Shown: one piece after another, positions 33,780-46,549 of the stretch
Layout: every line of letters starts with the position of its first letter
Numbering within the stretch: the stretch's first letter is position 1
Source of the DNA: Plantago major
Taxonomy: Eukaryota; Streptophyta; Magnoliopsida; Lamiales; Plantaginaceae
DNA: 64,000 nucleotides
Assembly (NCBI GenBank): GCA_026545765.1
Contig: JAIFAC010000141.1
Coordinates: 62,001 to 126,000, forward strand
Reading direction: 5' to 3'
The notes under the pieces: generated by a model
What the model was told of the DNA's origin: nothing
What the model saw: only the letters and a program-made list of their open reading frames with translations
Databases searched by the model: none
Position numbers and translations under genes: made by a program

Positions 33780-36121
33780 TAGGTATCATGACTAACCGAT
33801 CCGCCTTGTCGCGTTTCCTGCTTAGATATTCAAGAAACACCACTTGTCGTGCTTGAGTCGCCAAGATAAATGGTTTCGTACTTAGTTTTGTACCTCTTTT
33901 GATGGTTTATGACAACCATTCATACTGCTCATTCTTCTTCGTACCAAGTGGATTAGGATCATACCAGTCAACATCAAACAAAAGGTTCTTTTCAAGGGCA
34001 AACGGGATATTCTAGGCGCACTATTCGTTTGACTTCCGGAAATCATACAAATCACCTGGTCCTAAATCTTGCCCCCTGACACACACACCAGAATTGTTTG
34101 TAGCCATAGCCGTGTTAGAGTCAATCGTATGGAACCTAAGTTCATTGACTATGTAAGATGGGAATGTGTAGACCTTTTTGAATGGTCCCTCTGCTAGAGC
34201 ACTCAAGTAAGGGCATGTGACGTTGTTGACAGGATCTCGGACATACTCCTTGAACCAATCTGGAAATTCTGATTCCATCTTTGAGTCAAGGAGTTCTTCA
34301 AGCGTATCCTCTGCCATCTAAGGATTCTTCTCCAGACAACGCTCTTTGAAAACGCTGTGGACATTGACATGATTATAAGTCTACATACTAGCTAGGAGGA
34401 TTTTAGTTAAAAGTTCAATTTTAGTTGCTTTTAATAAGGTAATCACCCAGCAAATATCACCATATACTTGTCAACCTCAGCACAATTCATGAGGACATAA
34501 TATTGAGCTGCCTTCAGCTCCTTATCCGTCAGATATTATTTCTTACTCTGTCCCAAAGGTCTACCTGAGATCCTAAAAACAGATAGGGAAACATCATCAT
34601 CCTCTTGAATTTCGAATGTGTCTGTGTTTCGAGATGGCCTAGATGCCTTTGTCGGGACGTGGTCCTCAAAGTAATAGGAGCAGAAGGTTGCAGTTTCCTC
34701 TTGAACGTACGCATTGGCAATCGATCCTTCATGTCTTCCTTTGTTCTTGACATATTTCTTCAATTTTCCCAAGTACCTGTAATATATATTCAGGTAAGAC
34801 GGTGTTAGAAATGAAAATATATCCGTCATTTTAAGTACATGATTGCAATTATTTCACACCTCTCGATGGATACATCCATCGATACTGAACCGGTCCAGCA
34901 AGTCTTGCTTCATGTGGAAGGTGAATCGGCAAGTGCTCCATAGAATCAAAGAAACTCGGTGGAAAGATACGCTCGAGCTTGCATAGAATCAATGTTATGT
35001 TGCTTTCAAGATTTGCTAACACTTGATCGTGAACCACCCTTGTGCATAAATTCTTGAAAAATAAGCTCAGCTCGGTGATAGCGATCCAGACAGGTTTAGG
35101 TAGCAGTTCTCGAAATACTGCAGGATAAGCCTCTCCATGAACACATGACAGTTGTGGCTCTTCATCCCAAACATCTTTGTCTTCTTCAAATCCACACACC
35201 GCTCCAATTTTGAGGCGTAATTGTCGGGGAACTTCAATGCCTTCACCCAATCAAACAGTATTGACCTAGATTCATTGTCAATTGTGTAGCATGCCTTGGG
35301 CCACTTACCTTCACCATTCCTCTTTGTCAATTCCGGCCGTTTACACCATGTATCCAACTCGGCTCTAGATTTGACATTATCCTTTATTTTTTTGGGAATG
35401 TTGCAAATTGTGTTGAAGCAGTTCTCGAACACGTTCTTCTCAATGTGCATGAAATCTAGGTTGTGACGTATAAGAAAATTTGCTCGATAAAGCAAGTCCC
35501 GAAGATGCTTCTCTTCTTCCATCCACATTTGTTGCTAATTTTCTTGTTATGCATCTCCCACCCAAGTTCGATCACTTTCATAAGACCCAACCTATCAATC
35601 TCATAAGAATTTTTGCACGATGAAGTCGTCTCGGGGCTCCTTTCTTTTCTACTTTATTTTTCAAGAATTGATCCTGTTTTTCTGAGCGGATGATTACTTG
35701 GTAGAAACCTCGATGACAATCAAACCAACATACCTTCGCTATCCTTTAGTCTAAATGCAGTGTCCTCCAAACAATGTGGACATGCATGTTTTCCGTGATT
35801 TTCCTTCGAGATAGCATAGATGCAGAAAAGTCACTCACGGTCCAAAGTAGTCTTGCTCTCAAGGTAAAGTTCTTATTGGTTGACACATCATATGCATATG
35901 CGGGATACCCTTCTCCCCTTGCTCAATCGGCTCCTTGATCGGGGTTGCAAGAAGACATCAGCGTCATTCCTGGATCTTTTGGCCCGAGAACCAACGATCA
36001 AAACATGAATGGTTCCTTCATGAACTCACGGGAGGCAAGTTATGCGGAGTGAGCCTCAGCTTTGACAAAATCGCCGTTCATTTCCAAACGGGTTAAAACC
36101 ATCCGTACAGAGCCCCAATCG
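33780..36121 (-). pseudogene. TNP2: CACTA TNP2-type transposase, cut at its 5' side by element D
   Basis: Minus strand. It starts abruptly at 36121 with RLGLCTDGFNPFGN, the transposase family 21 core. It continues with the VCWFDCHRGFYQ segment (about 35710-35740) and the block at 35067-35528, with FLIRHNLDFMHIEKNVFENC and KMFGMKSHNCHVFMERL. The DUF4218 part at 34849-35250 has ILCKLERIFPPSFFDSMEHL and GPVQYRWMYP. The following block at 34536-34829 (YLGKLKKYVKNKGRHEGSI) leads to DUF4216-like sequence at about 33800-34320. TNP2 cuts and pastes CACTA elements by binding their ends. Two overlapping frames at 35067-35250 show a frameshift, and the N-terminal part is missing. Confidence 0.88.
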
Positions 36122-37683
36122 TGTTGGTCCAGATAACGGAAAAGTAAAAGACTAGAGGGGGGGGGCTGAATAGTCTTTTTCAAACTTTTGTCGATAAACA
36201 CAATTTCTCAGATTTCTATGAAGATATCTGATACTTATTTTCAGAGAGCGGGAGACTTTTTGTGATAAGTGCACGTGCTCAGCAAGATATGTGTAAATAC
36301 TTAGCAAGGTAAATAAAGCAAGTAATAAAATGCAGAAAGTAAATAACACAAGTCTTTATAGTGGTATCTGAAGGTGGCGTAATCCTTCAACTAATCCACT
36401 TCGGCCTTTCTCAGACCTAGAATCCACTAAGACAAATAATTGAGGTAAGCTTACAAGTATCTTCTCTTGATTCCTAAATACACTAGGTTCCCAACCAAGT
36501 GTTCCCCCTGAGTTATTCCCCGGCTTTCTCATCTAAGTACTTCCTGTACTCAGAAACCTTTTTCCTGGAGTTGTTCCTTAGTTTCTTAAACTAAGTACTT
36601 CCTATACTCCACGCCTTTTGGTGTATAGTTTAGGTTTATTTGTCAGGTGAGCTTCTTTAATAACTTATTCAGTTATGCAGATAGCTCTGAGAATCAAGTA
36701 TACTTAATACACTTTACAATGTATGGTATCTTGTTCTTTACTGGCCCAAGTCTATGACAAGTGTTCAAGAGAATGAATCTCAGATATGAAATCTTAATTC
36801 AACTCCTTCACAAATAACAATGCTTGTTAAGGATCAGGACACTTAGAACTTTTGTGCTGCTTAGAATCAAGAGCTTTGGTCGCAACAGAAAGCTTGAAGA
36901 TAAGTAGTATGCTTGAAAGAGCTTGTGTGAGTATTCAGTGCAAGTTCAAGGTGTTGTGTTCAGTGTATCTTTCAAGCATTCTAAGTGATGATATTTATAG
37001 TTGAAAATCATGTCGTTTGAATAGTATCTGTTAAGCTTAATGAAATTCAAACTATTGATATCTGAAAATAGTACTGCAGAAGACGTTGTCTCTTTTCACA
37101 TATTTCCTCTTTTGTTCAGATGTCTTTGTCTGTGCATTTATTGCATTGTACTATTTTTGTCCTGTAGTGCCAACGGAACTATGCACGCTTTCTGAAGCAT
37201 TGCGTGTCCCTTTCCAGAGACTATCATAACTCCAGATACCGCTTGTTAAAAATATATTGTTTCCTGGAAACATAATCTTTATCCAAGGTATCTGAGTGTA
37301 GATATCTGTGGGCACTTTTCCTCGTTTTCAGAAACCTTGCATTCTCAGATATTTTTTGCAACACTGTTCATTGAAAAACACTTGTTTCTTCGAGATATCT
37401 GGACATAGGTGTCTGATATTTGTCTTCAGCAAATTTGAGCAGTCTTCAAATCTTCAAATCCGTTGAACTTCTCCTGCTGGATGCCTTCTTCTTGGTCTTC
37501 TTCAGAGAAATAAAAAAGATACATTCAGAGACCTAACATCCTATACAAGATTTGCTAGACTATCATACTTAGTGAGTTTCCTCTTTTTTACAGTGTTCAA
37601 GTGAACCAAGAGTACTAACCACCTTTCTGAGCTAAGATAAGTCATTAGGTTGCTGATCAAAATCTAAACAGATATTCCTAACA
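36122..37683 (-). repeat. Element D 3' LTR
   Basis: 1562 bp, TGTTAGGAATATC to GGACCAACA on the minus strand. The TATA box TATAAATA is at 36992-36999. Only two to three tandem units are present (about 36510-36620). A run of nine G at about 36158-36166 matches the C run of other LTRs. Its start (ttaggaatatctg) differs from that of B and E (ttagatattttgttagaatatctg), suggesting a subfamily. Confidence 0.93.
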
Positions 37684-37698
37684 AATTTCCCCCATTTT
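37684..37698 (-). other. Polypurine tract (element D)
   Basis: On the minus strand, aaaatgggggaaatt immediately before the LTR. It is the same as in E and is the primer for plus-strand DNA. Confidence 0.9.
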
Positions 37699-38065
37699 GA
37701 TCAGTCAACGATGACTATCTGACCTATTACAAATCTGGATGAGGAAACAATCCACAACTTAATCAACTCATAAGATCTTTCAATTCTTTCAATTAAGTGC
37801 AGAATGTAAACATCAACCAAATCACAAGGTGTGATCTTTGCTGACAAGTTATCTTTTTATAAATAGATATCTGAGAGTAGGTTCATCAGATATGTTACAA
37901 GTAAAAATTCAGAGATAACTTAAATACATTTCAGCTCAGTCAGCAAGATACAAAATACATAGTTTAAATTAGGACAACAGGAGTAACCAAGCTCCAAGTA
38001 GACATCCTAATAAACTAGTCTTCAAGTCTTCAAACCTTCAAGTCTTCAATCAGCAGATCTATGGA
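37699..38065 (-). other. 3' untranslated region of the extra gene (element D)
   Basis: Conserved non-coding tail between the stop codon and the polypurine tract, homologous to 16889-17255. No gene seen. Confidence 0.7.
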
Positions 38066-40825
38066 TCAATTTGCAAATTCCCTATCCCCAAACCTTTTGA
38101 TATCATCTGAGTAGTCAAAGAGCAGAATCCTGACTATCATCTCAGTGTTTCTGGCAAATCCACAAACTTCCTTGTAGGTTTTGGTGGGATTCTTCTTGGC
38201 AAATTGTTTGACCCATAGATACTTTCCCCATTTCCAGGCATGCTCGATTACGATGTCGATGGCTTGAAGTATTCATATATGATCTTGGATATCGATGTCA
38301 TCCTTGTATTGATCTTGATCAGTAGAAGGACTCATAGGGTTCCACAACAAGTCTTGCTCTTGTGCCTGTTCCAGTGATGTTGGAAATTCTGTGCACATCA
38401 TCTGGCTTTCCATAATGACATTCATCAGAGAGGTCCTTCTTCATGGCTTCTATTCTCTTGATTACTTCAAAATCCAACCAGGCTTTGATGTGGTTGGTAT
38501 TAATCAAGACTGACTTGTCTTTTCTCCATGCCATGAGCTGTTTATGGATTGGTTCTGGAAATTTTTCATTTACCAGTAAGTGCTTGAGTTCCAGAATCCA
38601 GTAGCCATTCTTATGATTAATGCACCTGTAGACAGAGGAGTCATTGTTGGTCTTCACATACTCAATCTTGGCTTCTTCAAGCCTGAGTGGTAGTTGAAGT
38701 TTTCTTTGTTCAGCTCTCAGCCTGTTCCTCCTTTGTCTTGAATTCTCCCTTGGGGGATTGCTTGAAGAACCACCCTGGATTGACTTGGTATTTCCAGATG
38801 GTGTTTTGCAGCTATGGGCTCAGATAGGCTATCAACTTTTTTCTTTTTCTGTGAAGAAGAGCTTCATCTTCATCAGTCTCTTCATCATCATCATCAAGAT
38901 TAATTCTTGTGAAAGTTTTGCAGCCTTCTTCATTGCCCTGGGATTTGATTTGGCCTTCTTCTTCTTCTTCAGAAGACTCATCAATCCCTCTTACTTGCTT
39001 CTCCTTGGAGCCTTGGTACTCCTTGGAGGTCTTTGTGCCATGGCCCTTGTTACCATTGTTGTTTCTTTAGTTGATTGTTGGGAAGTAGCTACTATTTGCA
39101 AAGCAGCTTGACTTGATGAGGGCTCATTTATTCTGAGTGGTGGCTGGGAAGTTCTCTTGTTTCCTCTTCCTTTCTGAGCAGCACCAACTCTAGATTTCTT
39201 CTTTCCTTCCCCCTGACCTTGAGGTCCAAATCCTTCCCCCTTAGTCATTGTTGACTGACTAAGTACCACAAAGGATTCTAAGAGAGATTCAAAATTCCCT
39301 TGCAAGTAATTGTGGCGTGTAACCAACCGAAGTTGACCTTGAGCTCCTGATTTTGTTTGATAAGTCCATTTTCCTTATCGATGAAAGCTACCATGATGGG
39401 CCTAGTATGGCATCTGCTTTTCCATCAGTGTAACTTGCCTCATGAAAAGCTTTTTCAGCTAATGATACATCATCGTCCCTTACCATTCCCATATCCTACG
39501 GCAAGGACCATCTTTGGTTGTTATCGGTGATGAGCTCGGTGAATTTCTTCATATCCCCGAGGGGCCGGAGGCAATTCGTCTTTGTTACGTGAAGACAACT
39601 CCTTTTAAGATGTGCCAAAACTTGGTATCTATTCATGTATTCTTGGGAGTGGACATTTGGCGGTTTGGTGAATACTTGAGGAATTAGCTTCCTTTTGGAT
39701 GAGAAACCGCTAAGTGTTCATTGCGATTGTTACCCGATGTCTTGTCTTCTTCATCATCTGAGTCATCAACCCAGTGATCGGCATCCTCTAGCACTTCTTC
39801 ATCAAGGTTTTTGAAGGCGGCAACCATCTCAGATATGGGTTTCTTGCCTTTGGAGGATGGTTTCTTTGGTGAAGATGCATCCTTAACATCATGCTTTTCT
39901 TCAGATACTTGTTCAGCATCTAGCTCCTTAGCAATATAATCAACAGCGTCCCGGAGCTCTTTAATCTCAGAGTAAGCTTGCGTTTCTTTGCGTGTTTGTT
40001 CTTCAAGTTTATCTAGCTTGACTCTGGATTCAGCTATCTTTTCTTCCAGTTGAAGATGTAGCTGTTGCTCTTCCTCCAACAGTTGTTTGAGTTGAGCAAC
40101 TCTGGCTTTTGCATCCACTATTTTCTGAGTGTTTTCCTCAGAGTGCTCAACTACTTTTTCAGTAGTGTCTTTTTGTTGAGGAGATGGATGGGTATATTTC
40201 TGAGGAGATGGAGGAGGGGATTGTTGTGATGTCCTCTCAGTGTGCTTTTCAGCAGCTGAGGCATTGTTTCCTTGTGGAATCCCTCCTGTCCCTGGTGCAG
40301 GGGCATCATCATCATCTTTCTTATCCTCATCCTTGTGATGGTCAGAAGGAGGATTTCATAATTATTCTCATCAGTCTCCATCTCTTCTTCATCTTCAGAG
40401 ACCAGGTTGATCACTTCTGGAATAATGACCGTTTGCCCATTAACTTCCTCTTGTTCAGAGGGTATGTACTGTGGAGTCTGGGGCAAAGTAGGCTTGAATA
40501 CCATCTGCATTCTGGTCTAACCATCTGCTTGGGTGAAAGCTTGGATCAGCTTTCTGGCCACTTCCTTGACAAAATCCTTATCCATCAATGTTCCGAAAGA
40601 ATATTGTTCAGTGGGGAACATTGCATGGACGTAGTTTTCCAAGTCAAGGGCTCATGCTCTCCTGGTGTGGTGATCAGTCACCTTTAAGATCTCTGATAGA
40701 TCGGAGCATCGGAGCTTTTATCATTTCTTGAAGCATTTCAGATGCTTTGGCAAAGTGCGTTCCTTGAAGAAAGGAAGCAGGTCTTCTTTCTTATCAACAG
40801 GGACCTTAGTGGCACTTGTTTGAGC

Positions 40826-40912
40826 CTGAAAGAAAGTGTTCTGAATTAATTTCAAAACTATAGTAGATATCTGGGCTTTAGAGTAGAAAGGTATCTGAGT
40901 TACCTATGTAAT
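40826..40912 (-). other. Intron 5 of the extra gene (element D, donor approximate)
   Basis: Acceptor cactttctttcag at 40826, followed by GCTCAAACAAG. The donor is unclear near cataggtaactc. Confidence 0.55.
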
Positions 40913-41012
40913 GAGCTCGGATGACTACTGAGGTTCTAGGTGCCTCAGATATCTAGATATGAGGAGGAGACTGGGAAGTCTGATCCTCAGTTATCTTTCT
41001 TTCTACTTGAAC

Positions 41013-41093
41013 CTGAGATTAGAAACATAACACTTAGGAAATTTTATCAAGAAAAATTTTATTGACAAATCAGATATCTGAGAGGTCAATTAC
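41013..41093 (-). other. Intron 4 of the extra gene (element D)
   Basis: 81 bp, donor GAG|gtaattgacc, acceptor tctaatctcag, followed by GTTCAAG. Both splice sites are intact, unlike the X copy. Confidence 0.78.
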
Positions 41094-41242
41094 CTCAACT
41101 GCTGGAGGCTCAGATACTTGTCTCTCAGAGACTTGTGCAGTCTCTGGAAGTTTTTCTTGTGATGAAGGCTTTGATGCCTCATCAATTTCCATTTGTTGTA
41201 TGGATTGAGGGCGATTCCCCGAACTTCTACTTCTTTTTGAAC

Positions 41243-41322
41243 CTGTTAAGTAGAACATGTTAGTTTGAGAAAAATGATCAGAGATTTGCTCTTTGAAGAA
41301 TATAGGTATCTGAATGAAATAC
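41243..41322 (-). other. Intron 3 of the extra gene (element D)
   Basis: 80 bp, donor GAGAAG|gtatttcatt, acceptor ctacttaacag, followed by GTTCAAAAAG. Confidence 0.78.
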
Positions 41323-41431
41323 CTTCTCTGCAGAATGTTCAGATACTTGTTCCTCAGAGACCTTGGAAGTCTCTGGATTCTTCTCTGAAGAGATAGACTT
41401 TGATCTCTTCATTTTTCTTCTCAGTTGGAGC

Positions 41432-41507
41432 CTATTAGAAACAAACACTTTATAGTATTAGTAAAGCACATATCTGAGATGTTATATCTTAAGGAACTAT
41501 CTTCTAC
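41432..41507 (-). other. Intron 2 of the extra gene (element D)
   Basis: 76 bp, donor CACAG|gtagaagat, acceptor gtttctaatag, followed by GCTCCAACT as in X. Confidence 0.78.
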
Positions 41508-42384
41508 CTGTGAGACAGGCTCCTGTTCCTTAAGTGGTGAGGCTATGGAAGCCTCCATCTCGGTCTGAGAGTAACTTTGACTTCCTCTTGTTGTTTTGTT
41601 TCTAATTGACTGTAACAAAGAAATTTCATTAAATAACAAGATTTAACAAACAAAAAATATCACAAGTAGAGAGTTAAACCATTCTGAGCAATGCAATGTC
41701 GGTGATTGGTCTCTGGAACTTATGACTCTTCCATCGTTGGTCTTGTTGTTCCATTTAGCTTCTTTGTTTGAAGTTTGGTACTTGGACCTTTCTGAGTATG
41801 CAACTCAGTTGCCTCCCTGGTTGATCATTACGAGTAGATGCCTCGGTTTGATCCCTCTCATTGAGTTGGGAACTGCTCTTTTGCGAGGTTTTTCTTGACA
41901 AGGAAAGATCTTTGGTATCTGTAACTCAAGTACCATTTCAGCAGTATCCACATCTGGCTGTTGTGGTTGGTGTGGTGGTTCAGATCTGGATGGAGAAGGT
42001 GATGCTATTTGGGGCCTATCCAAATCTGCTTGAGACAGACTTTTAAGTGTTGAGGCAATGGCAGTATCCTCCAACACTAATCTATCACTCATCAGAGCAT
42101 CTTCAATATGCTTCAGTCTTTCTTGCTCTGATGGTGTAATTTGTCCGATGACCTTGGACGATCGCTTCTTGACAACCTTTGAAGCAGGTGCTTGTTGACA
42201 CTTTGTGATGTAGATTCTTCTTCAGATACCTCTACACTAGTTACTTTTTCAGTAACCTTAGCCCTTTTTGATTTCTCTAGGACTTGAGAGATGACTAATT
42301 CATCATCTTAAATCGTCGAGCTCTCATCGGACATTAGGCAGTTGGTCCATAATCCCTGTGGTTTCTGCAGATAGGGCTTGGTAC

Positions 42385-42389
42385 CTACC
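42385..42389. repeat. Target-site duplication CTACC, left copy (element E)
   Basis: CTACC precedes the TGTTAG start of the E 5' LTR and is repeated at 58008-58012. Confidence 0.95.
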
Positions 42390-44026
42390 TGTTAGATATT
42401 TTGTTAGAATATCTGTTTAGATTTTGTTCAGCAACATGATGACTTATCTTAGTCTCAGAAAGGTGATTAGTACTCTTGGTTCACTTGAACATTGTAAAAG
42501 AGGAAACCCACTAAGTATGATAGTCTAGCTAATCTTGTATAGGATGTTAGGTCTCAAAATGTAATTTTATTTTATGAAGAGAACCGAAGAAGACATCCAA
42601 GCGAGCTCGACAACATTTGAAGATTTGAAGAAAATTGCACAAGATTCTTGAATCATTATTCGGATATCTTAGCGGATATCTTGTGAACGAGCAGTTTCAA
42701 ACAAAGCGTCACAAGAGATATCGAGAAATGAGATACATATCGAAAACAAGGAAAGTGACCACGGATATCTATTCTCGAGATACCTTGAGCATTAACCACG
42801 TTTACGAAGAGAAACATATATTGCAAACAAAGTTGTTTCAATAAATACAAGTGGTATCTGAAGAATGAAGATAAGGATATACAAAGAATCGGACAACAAG
42901 TCTAGTCTACGTACAAAGCATAGTTAAGATTGACACTACTGAGACAAAAGTATAGTCTGAAAGCTTTTAATGCGCACGAGAGATATGCGAGTAAAAGCAC
43001 GGCAACCGAGAACAAGACAAAACACCTTTCTGATACTATACACGGATATCGATGGTTCGAATTTGAGCTAACGGATACTATTCAAGCGGTACTCAAATTC
43101 ATCTATAAATATCAACACTTAGGCGACTTGAGAGACACACCTTGCATCTGTTGAAACATAGAACTACGAACATCCTACTCTCTCAAAGCAACTTACTTAT
43201 CATCAAAGCTTTACATTGCGACTAAAGTTTTGATCTTAAGTAAACCTTTGAAGTTCTAAGTGTCACGATCCTAAACAAGCAAAGCTATCGTGAAGGAGTT
43301 GAATCAAAGATCAACTATAAAGATTCATTCTCTTGAGCAATCATAAGACTTAGGTCGATAAAATCGAACAAGATACCATCGTTGTAAAGTGTATGAAGTA
43401 ACTTAGTTCAGAGCTATCTGAATAAGCGAAAAGTTATTAAGGCGCTCATCGACAACTCAAGCCGAAACCAACACCAAAGCCGTGCGTCAAGGAAGTACTT
43501 AGTTTGAAAAATCGGGGAATAACTCCAAGGTTCTGGGATTATAGGAAGTACTTGATTTGGGAAACTAAGGAATAACTCAAGGTTATTGAGTATAGGAAGT
43601 ACTTAGCTTGGGAAGCTGAGGAATAACTCGAAGGTTTACGGTATAGGAAGTACTTGGTGAAGAAGCTAGGGAACAACTCGGAGGAACATTTGGTTGGAAC
43701 CAATTGAGAATCTTAGAATAGGATTATTGTAAGGTTATCTCAATTATACATTCTAGTGAATTCTAGGTCTACGATAGACGAAGTGGATTAGTTGGAGGAT
43801 TCATACCTCCGATACCACTATACTTCTTTGTGTCATTTACATTTACGTATTTATACTTGACAACACACACACACTTAAGCTTGTTTCTACACTTGTCTTT
43901 ATTAAGTCTTCCTTTTCGATTCTAAGTATCGGATATCCATTGATTCGAGAAACATTTATTATCGACAAAAGTTTTAAAGACTACTCACCCCCCTAGTCTT
44001 TTACTTTGCCATTATCTGGACCAACA
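42390..44026 (+). repeat. Element E 5' LTR
   Basis: 1637 bp, TGTTAG to CCAACA. TATA box at 43104, tandem units at about 43488-43665, short C run just before the end. Partner of 56339-58007. Confidence 0.95.
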
Positions 44027-44028
44027 AG

Positions 44029-44039
44029 TGGTATCGAGC
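44029..44039 (+). other. Primer-binding site, altered (element E)
   Basis: TGGTATCGAGC; intact form TGGTATCAGAGC. Again only the CAG is affected. Confidence 0.88.
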
Positions 44040-44136
44040 GGGAGGTTCCTGACCTTACACTTTGAACCTAGATCCCAGATAGGTGAAGGAACTTTGTCCA
44101 CTTTGAGGACTATTTCATTTGTGTGTTAAGTGCGGT

Positions 44137-46545
44137 ATGTCTCGAGTGATGCACCCGTTCTCAAACCAGAACTACGAGAAATGGAAAAATAACATGATGC
44201 TCCACCTTGAAGCCATAAATGCGAGATGATCGAAGTAATAAAGAATGGCCCGATAGTCATTCAACAACTTAAGCAAGTCATGGAGCTTTCGGTGGAAGAG
44301 CGGAGATCAAGCGAAGGATCTTCACAAGCAGATCGTCGACTAGTGGAAGATCTCTGGTCACGTTATTCTGAACCAAAGCCGAAGAACTACGGACATCGGA
44401 AGATGCCGAGAGAAATCATCTGGATGGTCAAGCTCGTAACATCATCATCGGATCGACACGAGCACATCTGATTAAAGCGTAGGGTGCTAAAAGCGAAAGT
44501 TGCACAGGCGATTGAAGAAATGCATGCGGGCCGAGAAAACCAAGGAAAACAAGTTCGAAGTTCTAAAGTTGAAATTTCAAAATTTCAAACAAGGTCCCCT
44601 GAAACTCTGGAAGAACTTGATTTGGTTACCACTCTTATGAGTGATATGGCGACTTAGGAAAGCAATAGATACTCTCGATCGAGAGAAGATTAAGACTATT
44701 GTCGAAGTCTTAACCACTTGGGAGCATACTAAATTCTTTTATTTTAACGAGGTATGCGAATATCACTCGATGGAACTTTCTCTCATCTTACTCTTGTTGA
44801 CTATGAGACAACTCGGAGAGAACAAACAAGCGAAAAGTTGCGGAATGTTGCTCTAGTTACTCGAGGAACTTGAAAGAAGAAAAGCAAGAGGAGGCGAGGA
44901 TGCTCTTGCTGCAAAGCAAATGAGTAAATTGTCGTCGATAAATTGAGAGAAGAAAAGCGAAAAATTTGAAAAAGCATCTAGGCTCAAACTATCACCGGTA
45001 CAAAATATATGCGAGCTCATTGAACAAGCCATTTCGAGAAAGCATCATGTCTTGAGGCGAAATTGGAAAGCGATATACTGTTTCTATTGCCGAAAACCTG
45101 GCCACTTCAAGAAGGATTGTCACGCCTCAACAAACTAAGGACGGTGACAAGAAAGGGAAGAAGCGAGAAAGCTTTGTTAAGCGAAGAAAGAAAGAAAATC
45201 CAGTTCAAGCTGGATGCTCTAGATGTTGAGGCAGTTACGAAGATGACAATTCGGATGATTCAACCTACCATCACGAATTATGTGGAGTTACTCATGATAT
45301 AATCGACTTGACCTCAAGAAGAATGAAATGTGTGGAGTTCTTTGAAATTGTGGACGGACATCTCAACATAGAAAAGCATCTTATGGTGATGAGGTAACAC
45401 ATACTTCTTGCTACACTTATGAAAGTGATGAAGAGGAAATGAAAATCTAGAAAATCTCGGAAAGAACTTGACATCTATGAAGAGAATTTCTAATGATTAG
45501 AGCTAGAGTCAAAAACCTTGAAGAAAAGAATTCTCTTGAAAAGGAAAATTCTCAATTAGTTAAAGAATGCGAGAAAGGATGCTGAAAATGCATTTCTCAA
45601 AGCTCGGATATCTGAGGCGAAAAGTCACATGAAGAAGCGATGGTGAGATTCTGAAAGAATTATGAAAATCTTCTTTACGAAAACAAGGAACTCGAAGAAG
45701 AAGAACTATCTTTTCAATCTTATGCAAAGCTAGTGACACTCTTCTTGAAGTACAATCTTACTTAAGAGATCCTTGAGAAAAGAAAGGACTTGAAATTTGA
45801 ATACTGCAGACGATTGTTCTTTCACTCTGAATAAAGTAAGGAGAAAAGAACGTTTGTAAGTACTCACAAAGGCGGTTCCCATACAATCTATAGCATCGGT
45901 GAAAAGACAAAGATTGTTGACAAAGGAAAGCGATTGACTAGACCTTTGTGGGAAAAACAAGTCAAAAAAAAGCATTGGACACGTTTACGAAAAGAAACAC
46001 AACAACGAAAAGTGTAAACACCACGATGCTATGTCTCTCAAAAAGGTAGAATTGCGGGGTGGCAAATTCTCCCATGTCACTTTTACGGAAAGAAATTGGA
46101 TCGACGGAGACTAGCAAAGCTGCTGAAAAGATCTCGAGATAACTTCAAGTGCTCGAAAGCGGCATTGGCTACAAAGGCATCGGAAAACAACTTGCTCATG
46201 AGTACAAGCGGGAGCAAACGATGGCTAGCTAGAATTACTCAAAGCAATTATCGAAGTGGAAGTTAAATCAAGCCTTGAAAATCTGAATGCGAGGCTAGAA
46301 GAAATCAGCGAGGAAGGCTAAGTTCTTTGAAAAGCAAACTCGAAACTGACAGTGTCTGAAAGCATCATATGGAGCACCTAGGAACACACCGAGGAAGAAA
46401 ATAATTCTTACTAATGATAACCTTCATTCAAAAGAATTCCTCCTTACGTTCTGTCGGAATGAGCATATTTCAAAGAAATTCATTCAAAATGGATTCCTCT
46501 TGGAAGAACTTTTGATTACGGTTCCATCAAAGATATGAGAACTAA
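44137..46545 (+). pseudogene. gag: Element E: gag
   Basis: The ATG at 44137 follows the conserved leader. The gag core is at 44226-44600 (IEVIKNGPIVIQQLKQVMEL). A linker region at 44641-44856 has AIDTLDREKIKTIVEVLTTW. The only complete zinc knuckle of the window is at 45079-45120, reading C-F-Y-C-R-K-P-G-H-F-K-K-D-C, a perfect CX2CX4HX4C. The acidic and coiled-coil region (45180-45720) and basic tail follow. The knuckle binds genomic RNA. Many frame breaks flank it, so the whole is not translatable as written. Confidence 0.86.
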
Positions 46546-46549
46546 TCTC

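Larger units (their letters stand above)
31459..36121 (-). mobile_element. CACTA (En/Spm) DNA transposon fragment
   Basis: Minus-strand order: TNP2-type transposase with DUF4218- and DUF4216-like parts, then a Ptta/En/Spm-type gene. Both are standard for plant CACTA elements. No CACTA/TAGTG terminal repeat is visible at either edge. The right edge is cut inside the transposase by element D and the left edge abuts the LTR scar. Confidence 0.88.
38066..42389 (-). pseudogene. Element D: extra gene, central and C-terminal exons (cleanest copy)
   Basis: Minus strand, continuing from the N-terminal part at 58008-58993. 41805-42092 holds a Ser/Pro/Gln-rich exon with PSRSEPPHQPQQPD. Then come short exons separated by GT-AG introns at about 41507-40826. 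40151-40510 holds an acidic segment with EVINLVSEDEEEMETDEN. 39684-40118 is a 144-residue open coiled coil (QLKQLLEEEQQLHLQLEEK). 38991-39326 is a Lys/Arg/Ser-rich, probably disordered part. The conserved C-terminal domain at 38319-38657 (YRCINHKNGYWILELKHLL) runs to a stop at 38066. No signal peptide or membrane segment is visible; basic clusters could be nuclear signals. Function unknown. Some shifts remain. Confidence 0.78.
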
